DNA of 64,000 nt, taken from positions 1 through 64,000 of the forward strand of contig JBIILZ010000002.1 in assembly GCA_044338255.1 (NCBI GenBank), in the 5' to 3' direction. The notes below the pieces were generated by a model. That model was not told where the DNA came from. It was given only the letters and a program-made list of their open reading frames with translations, and ran no database searches. The DNA is from CAIUVD01 sp044338255 (lineage in GTDB: Bacteria > Planctomycetota > UBA11346). This document shows, in pieces, positions 36,698 to 46,241 of the stretch. Within the stretch, counting starts at the first letter, position 1. The number at the start of each line of letters is the position of its first letter. The position numbers were made by a program, and so were the translations under genes.

Positions 36698-37786
36698 ATG
36701 CACTCTTCAGCTATTCCCGGCGCCAATCCCGCCGCTATTCCCGCCGCCATTCCCGTCGCCATCCTCGGCGCCACCGGCTACGCCGGCGAGATCTCCGTCC
36801 GCATCCTCCTCAACCATCCGGGCTTCCGCATGGTGCACGTGGGTAGCGATCGGGTCGCCGGCCAAGCCCTCGCCCAGGTGGTGCCCTCATTCGCCGGCGA
36901 AACCGATCTGGTGTTGGCACCGGATACCGTCGAGGCGATCCTCGCCAGTGGCGCCAAGGCAGTGATCCTCGCCAAGAAGAGCGTCGAAGTCACCAAGGTC
37001 GTGCCCTCGTTGCTAGCCGCGGGGCTGAAGCTGGTCGACATCGGTGCCGAGTTCCGGCTGCGCGATCCGGCGGCGTACAAGCACTGGCACAAGGAGGAGC
37101 ACCACTGCCCCGAGCTGCTGCCGGAGGCTGTCTATGGCCTGTCGGAGATCCACACCGAGGCCATCCGCGAGGCCCGGGTGGTCGGCAATCCGGGCTGCTA
37201 TGCGACCTCGATGCTGCTGCCTCTGCTGCCCTTGCTGCGCGCCGGATTGATCGAGCTCGGCGCGCCGCTGGTAGCCATCGGCTACAGCGGGATCTCGGGG
37301 GCCGGTAAGAAGTTCGTCGAGAGCAACAACAACCTCTTCTATGCCATGGACGGCAACCTGCATTCCTACAAACCGGTCGGCCATCAGCACACCGGCGAAG
37401 TCGACCAGGAGCTGAGCGCCGTCGCCGGCACGCCGGTGCACCTCACTTTCGTGCCGCACCTCGCGCCCCTGACGCGCGGCATCCATACCACGCTTACGGT
37501 CACCCTGGCCGCCGGTGCGACCCTTGCCCAGGTCACCAGCGCCTGGCAGCAGGCCTATCACGGGCGGCCCTTCATCCGCGTCCGGTCGGGGCCGCAGCAG
37601 GTCGAGGTCGGCAATGTCGCCGGCACCAATTTCGCTGACTTCGGGGCGGCCCTCGATGGGCGCACGCTGATCATCGCCTCGGCCATCGATAACCTAGTCA
37701 AGGGCGCCAGTGGCCAGGCGATCCAGAATCTCAACCTGATGTCCGGCTATCCCGAGACCATGGGTCTGCTGGGGCGTGGTATTTAA
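36698..37786 (+). CDS. argC: N-acetyl-gamma-glutamyl-phosphate reductase
   Basis: Third step of arginine synthesis: reduces N-acetylglutamyl phosphate with NADPH. 362 residues. The NADP site AILGATGYAGEISVRIL begins at about residue 21, the catalytic Cys is in VGNPGCYAT near residue 166, and HLAPLTRGI and the C-terminal DNLVKGASGQAIQN are conserved. The first 20 residues are an extension (AIPGANPAAIPAAIPVA) coded by a 12-bp tandem repeat, so translation may truly begin within it. No other arg gene is nearby. Confidence 0.94.
   Translation: MHSSAIPGANPAAIPAAIPVAILGATGYAGEISVRILLNHPGFRMVHVGSDRVAGQALAQVVPSFAGETDLVLAPDTVEAILASGAKAVILAKKSVEVTKVVPSLLAAGLKLVDIGAEFRLRDPAAYKHWHKEEHHCPELLPEAVYGLSEIHTEAIREARVVGNPGCYATSMLLPLLPLLRAGLIELGAPLVAIGYSGISGAGKKFVESNNNLFYAMDGNLHSYKPVGHQHTGEVDQELSAVAGTPVHLTFVPHLAPLTRGIHTTLTVTLAAGATLAQVTSAWQQAYHGRPFIRVRSGPQQVEVGNVAGTNFADFGAALDGRTLIIASAIDNLVKGASGQAIQNLNLMSGYPETMGLLGRGI
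36711..36764 (+). repeat. 12-bp tandem repeat at the argC N-terminus
   Basis: Imperfect 12-bp units of the form CCCGCCGCCATT, about four copies, in frame with argC and coding an Ala/Ile/Pro-rich extension ahead of the Rossmann fold. Confidence 0.7.
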
Positions 37787-37867
37787 GACAATCTATTGTC
37801 TCCAGGCCACGCTTCCGCACCATCTGCAAGTCTCTCCGAGTTCACGAAGCAACGGAATACGTTCATC

Positions 37868-40102
37868 ATGCGTCTACGACTGGTACCCACGATCCTCCTG
37901 CTCTCGGCCTGGACCTGGGGGGCTGAACCATCACCGGCGCCGGTGCTGCCTGGAAAAGCCTTCGAAGTTCAACTCGCGGATGGAAAAAATCTACTGGCCC
38001 ACTGGGAGACCACGCCGTGGGCGAGGATGTGGGCCGATCCAGCCCTGAAGCCGCTGCATCAACCCTTTACGGAAGCCCAGGCGGAAGCCGCCAAGCATCT
38101 CGGCGCCACCCCCACCGAGCTGCTCGCAGCAATGGCCAACGCCGCCCTGACGGTGAACTACCTGCCGGCAGCCAGTCCTGCCGCCGGTAAGCCGGTATTA
38201 CCGCTGACCGTCTCCGCCGGCGCCGATTTCGGCAGCTATGCGGCGAAGCTCTTTACCTTCTTAAAGAATACCGCCGAAACCTCCAAGAAGACCCTGCCGG
38301 CGACGGTCGCCGGCGCCGACGAGGCGATCAGCGATCCCAGCCAACCGGAAGCGATCTTCGCGCGTTTCGCCACTGGCTTGGCCTTCGGCTTCCGGACCCC
38401 GCCGGTGCGTCCGCAGGCCCACCCGAACCTCAAGGATGATCTATTCGCCCACGCCGACATCGCGCGCATTTTCGAGATGCTCGGCGCCGCCATGCCCAAC
38501 GGCAGTGAACGTGATTCGATCCTGCAGGCGAAACAGCAGCTCGCCGAGATGAAGCTAAGCGAGGCCACCTACCGGATGCAGATCATCCCCGAGGGCTTCC
38601 TCGAAAAGATCGATGTCGGTGAGGTCAAGGCTATCGGCTATAAATCCGTCGACCGGGCCCTGCTCGCGCGATTGCCCGCCAACGTGCTGATGGTCGGAGC
38701 CGTGGGGTATAATAGCCTCGAGGCCTGGAACCTCGAGCGCAAGCAAATGCTCGCGAGCTGGGCGCCGCTGGTGGGCGTGGACCCAGTCGATAGCGACGAC
38801 ACCGAGAAGGCGATCAACGCCAAGCTCACGGAGTTCGGCCTGGAGGTATCGGTCGCCGAGCTCGCCACGACCATCACCGGGACCTCGTTCATCGCCATCA
38901 CGCCGTCGATGCCTTTCCCGGCCGCGACCATCGCCATCCCGCGTTCCGCCGTCGCCGACAAACTGATCGCCCTCGGTCTCGGCAAGCTCGGTTCGCAGGT
39001 CCCCGCCGAAGGTTCCTCGATCGTCATCCCCATCCCCAATGCCCCGGTCGTCGCCACCCTGGTCTGCGACAAGTCGGTGTGGCTGGTGAGCAGCGACACG
39101 ATGCTCGCCGATCAATGGCTCAGCGGCAAGGCCGACAACGGCTGGACCGCGAGCGCCGCCGGCAGCTTGGCGCTGAGCAAGGCGCCGGCGGATGCCTACC
39201 TCATCGCCGCCAGCGACACCCCTGCAGTCATGCGCCTGCTCGCGGGCTATGCCGGCATGGGCCTGACCATGGCCAAGCAACTGACCCCGGAACAACGCCA
39301 AGCCATCATCCAGGGCTTCAATATACTGGCTGCCGCCGCCTCGCCCGGCTACGCCGTCGCCGGCTCGGTCAAAGGTCGGCAGATCACGGAAGTCCGCAGT
39401 CTGACCGGGGTCGTACCGGGAGTCTTCATCATCGGCGGCATCGCCGGAACCGTCGGCTATATGCGCCAGCAAGCGCTGCACGCGCATGGCCCACACAACG
39501 GGCCTGAAGCTGCCGAAAAGATCGCCGACCCTAACCTCCCGGTAACGGTGCTGCGCCAAAACATCCTGCCCGCCCAAGAACAGTTCAAGGCTGGGCTGTA
39601 TCGCGATCAGGATGGCGATGGCCTCGGCGAGTATGCCCTGCTGTCGGAGCTCAATGGCCGCCGGGATGTCGGCGAGGGGCAACGTCTGGCCTTGCTCAGC
39701 GGCCCGCTCGCACGCGGGGCCACGGTCGGCGGCTATTCCTACACCATCTACCTGCCCGGCGGCGCCACGCGCGTTGCCGACGACGGCAAGGCCGAGACCC
39801 GCGCCAGCGTTCCGGCCAATGCCGACGTCCAGGAAAAGACCTTTGTCGCCTATGCCTGGCCGGCCCGTACCAAGGACGGCATGATGTATGCCCTGGTCAA
39901 CAACGTGGTCTACGAAACGCCATACAACGGCATGCCCCCGGCGTGGAACGCGGTCTTCGATGGCGCCGGTTTCGAAGCCAAGCCGAAGTGGGCGATGAGC
40001 GCTGGCTCCAGTACGGGATCAGGCACTGGCACTGGCACTGGCACTGGCACTGGCACTGGCACTGGCAGCAGCACAGTCCCCGAACCCGCAAACGTTCCAT
40101 AG
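37868..40102 (+). CDS. Large secreted protein of unknown function with Gly-Thr repeat tail
   Basis: 744 residues; the fold was not recognised. The signal peptide is MRLRLVPTILLLSAWTWGAE. The body alternates helical and beta regions (for example FEVQLADGKNLLAHWE and LPATVAGADEAISDP) with no catalytic signature, and a later part contains FIIGGIAGTVGYM, perhaps a hydrophobic hairpin. The C-terminus is a run of Gly-Thr dipeptides coded by a hexanucleotide repeat, then VPEPANVP. The ATG at 37868 directly precedes the signal peptide. It lies seven bases upstream of hemB and could share its transcript. Confidence 0.6.
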   Translation: MRLRLVPTILLLSAWTWGAEPSPAPVLPGKAFEVQLADGKNLLAHWETTPWARMWADPALKPLHQPFTEAQAEAAKHLGATPTELLAAMANAALTVNYLPAASPAAGKPVLPLTVSAGADFGSYAAKLFTFLKNTAETSKKTLPATVAGADEAISDPSQPEAIFARFATGLAFGFRTPPVRPQAHPNLKDDLFAHADIARIFEMLGAAMPNGSERDSILQAKQQLAEMKLSEATYRMQIIPEGFLEKIDVGEVKAIGYKSVDRALLARLPANVLMVGAVGYNSLEAWNLERKQMLASWAPLVGVDPVDSDDTEKAINAKLTEFGLEVSVAELATTITGTSFIAITPSMPFPAATIAIPRSAVADKLIALGLGKLGSQVPAEGSSIVIPIPNAPVVATLVCDKSVWLVSSDTMLADQWLSGKADNGWTASAAGSLALSKAPADAYLIAASDTPAVMRLLAGYAGMGLTMAKQLTPEQRQAIIQGFNILAAAASPGYAVAGSVKGRQITEVRSLTGVVPGVFIIGGIAGTVGYMRQQALHAHGPHNGPEAAEKIADPNLPVTVLRQNILPAQEQFKAGLYRDQDGDGLGEYALLSELNGRRDVGEGQRLALLSGPLARGATVGGYSYTIYLPGGATRVADDGKAETRASVPANADVQEKTFVAYAWPARTKDGMMYALVNNVVYETPYNGMPPAWNAVFDGAGFEAKPKWAMSAGSSTGSGTGTGTGTGTGTGTGSSTVPEPANVP
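40020..40068 (+). repeat. Hexanucleotide repeat coding (Gly-Thr)n
   Basis: GGCACT is repeated about eight times without interruption near the 3' end of the secreted-protein gene. It is in frame and codes a Gly-Thr dipeptide run. Arrays like this vary easily by slippage without causing a frameshift. Confidence 0.92.
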
Positions 40103-40109
40103 ATTACCC

Positions 40110-41078
40110 ATGCTCATCCGCCCACGCCGTAATCGTGTATCCGCTGGCGTGCGTGCGCTGGTCCGCGAAACCGTGCTGACTCCGGCCGACCTGGTCCTGC
40201 CGCTGTTCGTGCACCATGAGTCCGCGGATGCACCGATCGCGGCGATGCCCGGCTGTGCCCGGCAATCGATCGCCAACACCGTCGCCACCGCCCGCGTCAC
40301 CTACGAACTGGGCATCCCGGCGGTGGCGCTGTTTCCGGCCTTGACCACGGCGGAGAAATCGCCGGCGGCGCATGAGAGCATCAATCCCGAAGGTCTCCTA
40401 CCGCGCTGCGTGCGGGCCTTGAAAGCCGCCCTGCCGGACCTGGTGGTAATCACCGACGTGGCCCTCGATCCCTATTCCACCGATGGCCACGATGGCCTGG
40501 TGCGCGATGGCAAGATCGTCAACGACGAGAGCCTGCCGATCCTGGCGGCAATGGCTGTCGCCCAGGCCCGCGCCGGGGCCGATCTGGTGGCGCCCAGCGA
40601 CATGATGGATGGACGCGTCCAGGCGATCCGCGAAGCCTTGGATGCGGCGGGCTTCATCGAGGTCGGGATCCTCAGTTATTGCGTCAAATACGCTTCGGCT
40701 TTCTACGGCCCCTTCCGCGAGGCCCTCGATTCGGCGCCGCGTTTCGGCGACAAGAAGACCTATCAGATGGATCCAGGGAATGTCCGTGAAATCCTCCGTG
40801 AAGTCGCCCTCGACGAGGCCGAAGGCGCCGACTTCGTGATGGTCAAGCCCGGGCTGCCCTACCTTGATGTGGTGCGCGCCGTGCGCCAAGCCACCGCCCT
40901 GCCGGTGGCGGCGTATCAGGTCAGTGGCGAATTCGCGATGCTCAAGGCCGCCGCCGAAAAGGGCTGGATCGATTACGACCGCTGTCTGCTCGAAAGCCTG
41001 CTGGCCTTCAAGCGCGCCGGCTGCGATTTCATCTTCACCTATGGGGCGATCGACGCCGCGCGCCTGTTGCGACGCTGA
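40110..41078 (+). CDS. hemB: Porphobilinogen synthase (non-zinc type)
   Basis: Condenses two 5-aminolevulinates to porphobilinogen in heme synthesis. 322 residues. The Schiff-base lysines lie in SYCVKYASAFYGPF and MVKPGLPYLD. The metal loop reads DVALDPYSTDGHDG: Asp and Ala/Thr occupy the positions where zinc enzymes have three Cys, so this is the magnesium/non-zinc class. The start at 40110 is seven bases after the upstream stop. A complete palindromic element follows 28 bases after its stop. Confidence 0.95.
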   Translation: MLIRPRRNRVSAGVRALVRETVLTPADLVLPLFVHHESADAPIAAMPGCARQSIANTVATARVTYELGIPAVALFPALTTAEKSPAAHESINPEGLLPRCVRALKAALPDLVVITDVALDPYSTDGHDGLVRDGKIVNDESLPILAAMAVAQARAGADLVAPSDMMDGRVQAIREALDAAGFIEVGILSYCVKYASAFYGPFREALDSAPRFGDKKTYQMDPGNVREILREVALDEAEGADFVMVKPGLPYLDVVRAVRQATALPVAAYQVSGEFAMLKAAAEKGWIDYDRCLLESLLAFKRAGCDFIFTYGAIDAARLLRR

Positions 41079-41105
41079 CGTGCTTGATCGGCAGAAGATC
41101 AACGT

Positions 41106-41158
41106 CTAGGAGTCTGTCGGAGATAGGCTTGGTCGGCTGACTCCGACAGGCTCCTAGG
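41106..41158. repeat. Complete CTAGG palindromic element between hemB and the TamB-Omp85 gene
   Basis: 53 bp with 17-bp inverted ends (CTAGGAGTCTGTCGGAG and CTCCGACAGGCTCCTAG, one mismatch) around a 19-bp centre. It is the most symmetrical copy in the window and sits 37 bp upstream of the next start, so it may also terminate hemB. Confidence 0.85.
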
Positions 41159-41194
41159 CGGTGAGGCCGAGCCGCTTACGCTGTCCGCCTGCCC

Positions 41195-44100
41195 ATGCCG
41201 CCGACCCCACCCCCAGCAGCGATAACGCGCCGACCTCGCCGTTGGCGGCGGTGGCTGCTGGTCACCGCGCTCATCGTCAGCACCCTGGGTGCCGCCGCCT
41301 GGGTGGTGCGTGAACGCTGGCTGGGGCCGTTGATCGCCCGCGCCGTGGTCCAAACGCTGCACGAAGAAATCGGCGGCCGCTGGTCCGTAGCGCGCGTCTC
41401 TGGGACCCTCATCAGCAACCTCCGCATCGAGGGCCTGACCGCCCTGGAGACCGCACCCGACAGCGTCCTCACCCAGGCCCACGTCGAGAGCATCACCTTC
41501 ACCTATCGCTGGTGGCGCTTCTTCGGCACCGAGAAGCTGACCGCGATCGACGGCGTGGTCCTCGAGGACGTGGACCTGACCATCGACAGCGCAGCCACTG
41601 CCTCATCGGCGACCACTGCCGCCTCGGCGACCACTGCCGCCTCGGCGACCACCGCCGCATCGACGACCACCGCCACCCGCACATTTCCAACAATTCCCTG
41701 GGCGATGCCGATCAGCGCCACGGGCACAGTGACGGTGCTGACTCCAGCAGGCACCCTCGAAGCCAACGAGTTGCACCTCGAAGGGCGGCTGGATCACCTG
41801 CAACTCGACGCGCATCTGCGCTTGGCGGGGCACCAGCTGGGAAAGCTGCGCCTTGCCGCCGAGCACCACGGCCCGCTACCGACCGCCGGTTGGAACCTCG
41901 ACAGCCATGTGCAGGAAGCAGATGAGCCGCCGCTGCACCTGGCCGTCGCCGTGAGCGCCGCCACACCGCAGCTCAGCGCCACGCTCACCGCCGGTGAGGG
42001 CACCCGACTGACCTGCGCCACGGCTGCGCCAGGCGTGGTCTTCTCAGCCACCGGCGACGCCACCCGGCTGGCACCGGCACTGCGTCGCGTGAGCGCCGCC
42101 ATCGGCGTGAGCTTGCCGAATAACGGCCGCGTCAGCCTCGACGGTACGCGTGCCGATGACGGCACGGTGAGCATCGCCCACGGCCGCGTGGATCATCCTG
42201 CGATCACCGCCAATATCACCGCCGGCCGCTGGCACCCCGACACCGGGCTCCTCAGCCTTGCTGACGGCGATGCCCAGATCCGACCCACATATCTGAAGCC
42301 GTCGCTCGCTCGCTATCTTGACGAAAAGGCCCTGCTCACGCTCCATGCCCAGGCCCGCGAGGGTCGTCTCGAGGTCCAGCTCACCAGCGCCGATCTGCCA
42401 CTGCCGCTGAGCGCCGAAGCCCAGCTCGATGGTCACCTGGCCAGCGCGGCCTGGCGCAGCGCTGCGCTGCAGGTCCAGCTCACGGCGAGCGCTGACGGCG
42501 ACAACCACTATCGCGCACAGCTCGGCCTCAATGGCAGCTGGGCGGCGCTACATGGCAACCTCAAGATTCAGGCCGCCCGGGTGATCGCGGGCACCTGGCA
42601 GGCCAACGACCTCGCCGCCCAGGCCCAGCTGACCATGACCGCCGCCGGTCAGCAACCCGCCCGCCTCGAAGGCCAATGGACGCTTACGGCGGCGGCCATC
42701 CGCGCCTCCCCGACCAAGGCCGACTGGAGTCTCGCCAGCAGCGGGCAGTTGCACGCCGACGAGCACGGCTTGCAGCTCGTGACCGAGATCACGACGCCGC
42801 TAGTGGCGCAGGCAACGCTCACTTCCGCGACGCCGTTCAGCGCCGATGGCGCCTGGCTGACGGGCTTCACCAGCACGCCGCTGGGCGGACAGTGGCAGCT
42901 CAGCGATCTCGATCTCGCGCAGGTCGCATCGCTGCTCCCCGAGCGCGTGCACCTCGATGGCCATGCCCGCGGTCATGGCGAACTCCAGGATCTCTGGCAA
43001 CCGCAGAACTGGTCAGCTGTCCTCCACGCCGAGCACGTCAACCTCGGCGGTCTGCCGCCGCTGCCGCCACTGCTCGACATCGAGGCGGCGATCACCGCCA
43101 GTCCGGCGGGGATCCTGATCAACACCCTCAGCGCCCGTGCCGGTGGCGGACAGGTGCAAGTCAGCGGCAGCCTGCCCCTGCCGCAGCAGGACGGTCCGCT
43201 GGCCTTGAACGTGGTCTGCAAGGATGCGTTGATCTTCCAACGTCCGGACGTGCGTCTGCGCGCCGATGCCGAGGTCCAGCTCACTGGCACCTGGGCGGCA
43301 CCGGCCTTGAAGGGCGACGTCCATCTCACCGACCTGGTCGCGACCACGCCGGTGTCGTGGTTCGGCGGCCGCGATCTGCCGGTAGTCGCTTCACCCTTCG
43401 AAGGCCTGAGCAGCTTGCCGCCGCCGTGGAACCTCATGCAGCTCGAGCTGCACCTCACCGGTGGCCAGGATCCCCGCAAGGCCCTCGAAATCCGCAACAA
43501 TGTCGTGGTCGCCCGCCTGGCGATCGACGTCACCGTCGCCGGCAAGGTCCAACTGCCGGTCCCCAGCGGAGAGATCCTCTGCCGCAAGGGGCGCCTGGTC
43601 CTGCCGTTCTCGGCGTATGCCATCGACAGCGCGGCGTTGCGCTTCAATCCCGCCGATCCCTATGATCCGCTGATCGAGGCCAGCGCCTCGACGCAGGTCC
43701 AGGGCTATCTGATCACCGCCCAGATCAGCGGCACGCTGCGCCATCCGCACGTCGATGTCAGCTCCTCGCCGCCGTTGGCGCCGGAAGATGCCCTGGTCCT
43801 CGCGAGCACCGGTCGGCTGCCGGCGGAGATGCGCCGCGATGGCACCTCGGCCTCGGCGATCAGCGTCGCCCTGCCCTTCGTCGGCCGGGAACTGCAGCGC
43901 TGGGTGCTCGGTGATGGCTTCGCCGATGATGGCGACAGCATCCTCGATCGCTTCGTCATCCGCTACGACGAAGAGCGCAGCCAACGCGGACTGCCCTCGG
44001 TGCGCGTGGAATATCAGCTCTACGATCCCTGGTATCTCTATGGTGAACGCGATCTCTACGAAGCCTACAACCTCGGCCTGATGTGGCGGTGGATCTTCGC

Positions 44101-46141
44101 CGATCCGGCGCGCGCCAAATCCACCAGGCCCGTCGAGGACGAACGCGATGACGAGCCGATTGCCGATTGGCGCGTGGTCCCGGCTGCCGGCGTCGATCAT
44201 CTCCCGGTCTCGGCGGGCAAGCTCCTCGCCACCGTCCCCGCCCGTCAACGCCGGGGCAGCGACGCCAATCAACCGGCGCAGATCGCCAGCGCCGCCCAAC
44301 GCATGGTCGATCATCTGCAAGAGGCCGGCTATCCCGAGGCTCGGGTGCAACCGACGATCAGCACGATCCATCCCGAGCCCATCGAGTTCGCGGTCACCCC
44401 CGGCAATTCATGGACGATCACCGCGAGCCGCGTGCAGGGCGCGCCCACCGACCTGCTCGCGACCTTGGATGCGATCGTCGCCAAAGGTCTGCCGCGCGGC
44501 GCGGCGCCGACGCCGAGCGCCGAGATCGCCACCCGGGCGGCATTACGCCAGGCCATGCGCAATGCCGGGTATGCCCTCGCGGAAGTGCGCAGCCAGATCG
44601 TGCGCGATCCGCAGGCAGAGGCCAACGCCCTGGTCACCATCACCGTCGAACCCGGCCTGCATTACCGCTTCGCCACGCAAGCACCGACGATCACCGGCGA
44701 GCTCGACGACGCCATACGTTCGCGCCTGACCGAGACCTACCTAGCGGTGCAGGGGAAGGATTGGACCCGCCGCCGGGTCATCAATCTGCGCGCCCAATTG
44801 CTGCAGATCCTACACCTCGAAGGTTACACCTTCGCCCAGGTGGTGCTCACCGACGACGAACCGGCCCTGCTGCCCAACGTGCTCTGTAGCGTGCAGATCA
44901 CTCCCGGAGCGCCGGTGATCGTCCAGGCCATCAACCTCAGTGGGTTCCATTACACCTCTCACGAGTATGTCCGCCATCGTCTGCAGCTGCCACTCGGCAC
45001 GCCCCTGCGCGATGGCGAACCCGAGGCCGCACTCGGGCGCCTGCGCCGCAGTGGTGTCGCCCGCAGCGTGAAATCCACCGTCACTCCCGTGGGCCTGGCC
45101 CTGCCCGGCATGCAACCGGAGCTACAGCCCGCAGAGCTGAACATCATCGCCGAGGAAGCCCCGCCGCGCAGCGTCGAATTGGCGGCGGGCTACGGCAGCT
45201 ACGAAGGCGCGCGCGGCAGCGCCCTCTACCGCGACAGCAACCTCTTCGGCTGGGGCCGCACCTGGGAGCTCGGCGGCGATCTCAGCCAGCGCAGCCAGGG
45301 CGCGCACACGCGCATCATCGATCATGATCTGCTCGGCATTCAACGCATCCTCAGCGTCACCCTCAGCGGTGGCTGGCGCCAGGAGCCATCATTCGATCGT
45401 ACCTCGTATGCCAGCGAGTTCAGCCTGCGCGCACCGCTCACCGATTGGCTCGATCTGCGTACCACCTACACCCTCGAAGCCGAGCGCGCCAGCGAACGTG
45501 CCGCCGTCGTCGACGACTCGCAGGATCAAGGCTTCGTGCTTAATGGCGTGCTCAACACCAGTCTGCTGTGGGACGGGCGCGATGATCGGCAGCTGCCCAC
45601 GCGGGGCGGCCTTGCCGAGGTCGGCTTCGGCATCTCCGACCCTGCGCTGGGCTCACAGATTTCGTACATCGAATGGTCGACGCGCCTGGGCTGGGTACTG
45701 CCGGTGGTCGATGAGCGCCTGATCCTGGCGACGCAGGTCGCGGGCATCGTACGCCGCATCACCGATGGCACCGACAACCTGCCCATCCAATATCGCCTGT
45801 TCCTCGGTGGCTCGACGACCGTGCGCTCCTTCGGCCTCAACGAGCTCAGTCCGGTGAGCGCCAATGGCGACGCCCTCGGCGGCCTCACCGCCGGCTATGC
45901 CAACGTCGAGTTACGCGCCAAGGTCTCAGGCAAATTCCATGTCGCGGCTTTCTATGATGTCGGCAAGGTCTCCGAACGCAGCTGGACCCTCGATGGAGCC
46001 CTCGGCCAAGCCCTCGGCGGTGGCCTGCGCTACCACCTGCCGATCGGCCCCCTGCGCGTGGACGCGGCCTACAACCCCGGCGAACGCTGGGCCGCCGACC
46101 AGAGCTATGCCATCGAAGGAGCGATCGGATTCACCTTTTGA
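41195..46141 (+). CDS. TamB-like protein fused to a TamA/Omp85-type barrel
   Basis: 1648 residues in one uninterrupted frame. Residues 20-38 are a membrane anchor after an Arg-rich start. Residues about 40-720 are AsmA/TamB-type beta repeats, with a Thr/Ala/Ser insertion at about 133-160. The conserved TamB C-terminal region spans about 720-970 (VPSGEILCRKGRLVLPF, LRFNPADPYDPLIEA, RELQRWVLG). Residues about 1028-1308 hold at least two POTRA-like domains (LRQAMRNAGYALAEV, INLSGFHYTSHEYV), and about 1318-1648 an Omp85 barrel with the lid motif VRSFG at 1543 and a C-terminal Phe. TamA and TamB are normally separate proteins spanning the envelope; here one chain would cross from inner to outer membrane. 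A partial copy lies at 61 kb. Confidence 0.85.
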   Translation: MPPTPPPAAITRRPRRWRRWLLVTALIVSTLGAAAWVVRERWLGPLIARAVVQTLHEEIGGRWSVARVSGTLISNLRIEGLTALETAPDSVLTQAHVESITFTYRWWRFFGTEKLTAIDGVVLEDVDLTIDSAATASSATTAASATTAASATTAASTTTATRTFPTIPWAMPISATGTVTVLTPAGTLEANELHLEGRLDHLQLDAHLRLAGHQLGKLRLAAEHHGPLPTAGWNLDSHVQEADEPPLHLAVAVSAATPQLSATLTAGEGTRLTCATAAPGVVFSATGDATRLAPALRRVSAAIGVSLPNNGRVSLDGTRADDGTVSIAHGRVDHPAITANITAGRWHPDTGLLSLADGDAQIRPTYLKPSLARYLDEKALLTLHAQAREGRLEVQLTSADLPLPLSAEAQLDGHLASAAWRSAALQVQLTASADGDNHYRAQLGLNGSWAALHGNLKIQAARVIAGTWQANDLAAQAQLTMTAAGQQPARLEGQWTLTAAAIRASPTKADWSLASSGQLHADEHGLQLVTEITTPLVAQATLTSATPFSADGAWLTGFTSTPLGGQWQLSDLDLAQVASLLPERVHLDGHARGHGELQDLWQPQNWSAVLHAEHVNLGGLPPLPPLLDIEAAITASPAGILINTLSARAGGGQVQVSGSLPLPQQDGPLALNVVCKDALIFQRPDVRLRADAEVQLTGTWAAPALKGDVHLTDLVATTPVSWFGGRDLPVVASPFEGLSSLPPPWNLMQLELHLTGGQDPRKALEIRNNVVVARLAIDVTVAGKVQLPVPSGEILCRKGRLVLPFSAYAIDSAALRFNPADPYDPLIEASASTQVQGYLITAQISGTLRHPHVDVSSSPPLAPEDALVLASTGRLPAEMRRDGTSASAISVALPFVGRELQRWVLGDGFADDGDSILDRFVIRYDEERSQRGLPSVRVEYQLYDPWYLYGERDLYEAYNLGLMWRWIFADPARAKSTRPVEDERDDEPIADWRVVPAAGVDHLPVSAGKLLATVPARQRRGSDANQPAQIASAAQRMVDHLQEAGYPEARVQPTISTIHPEPIEFAVTPGNSWTITASRVQGAPTDLLATLDAIVAKGLPRGAAPTPSAEIATRAALRQAMRNAGYALAEVRSQIVRDPQAEANALVTITVEPGLHYRFATQAPTITGELDDAIRSRLTETYLAVQGKDWTRRRVINLRAQLLQILHLEGYTFAQVVLTDDEPALLPNVLCSVQITPGAPVIVQAINLSGFHYTSHEYVRHRLQLPLGTPLRDGEPEAALGRLRRSGVARSVKSTVTPVGLALPGMQPELQPAELNIIAEEAPPRSVELAAGYGSYEGARGSALYRDSNLFGWGRTWELGGDLSQRSQGAHTRIIDHDLLGIQRILSVTLSGGWRQEPSFDRTSYASEFSLRAPLTDWLDLRTTYTLEAERASERAAVVDDSQDQGFVLNGVLNTSLLWDGRDDRQLPTRGGLAEVGFGISDPALGSQISYIEWSTRLGWVLPVVDERLILATQVAGIVRRITDGTDNLPIQYRLFLGGSTTVRSFGLNELSPVSANGDALGGLTAGYANVELRAKVSGKFHVAAFYDVGKVSERSWTLDGALGQALGGGLRYHLPIGPLRVDAAYNPGERWAADQSYAIEGAIGFTF
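41594..41673 (+). repeat. 18-bp tandem repeat in the TamB part
   Basis: About four units of ACCACTGCCGCCTCGGCG with changes at the ends. They are in frame and code a Thr/Ala/Ser hexapeptide run at residues about 133-160. Confidence 0.85.
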
Positions 46142-46241
46142 CCCCAAGGGATTGGCAATATTCGCCCATGAGCCTGGCGGAGATTGGCCAGCAAGGCTGA
46201 TTCGGTCTCGCCGAGCATCTCCGGCATTGCAGGATTTGAGG

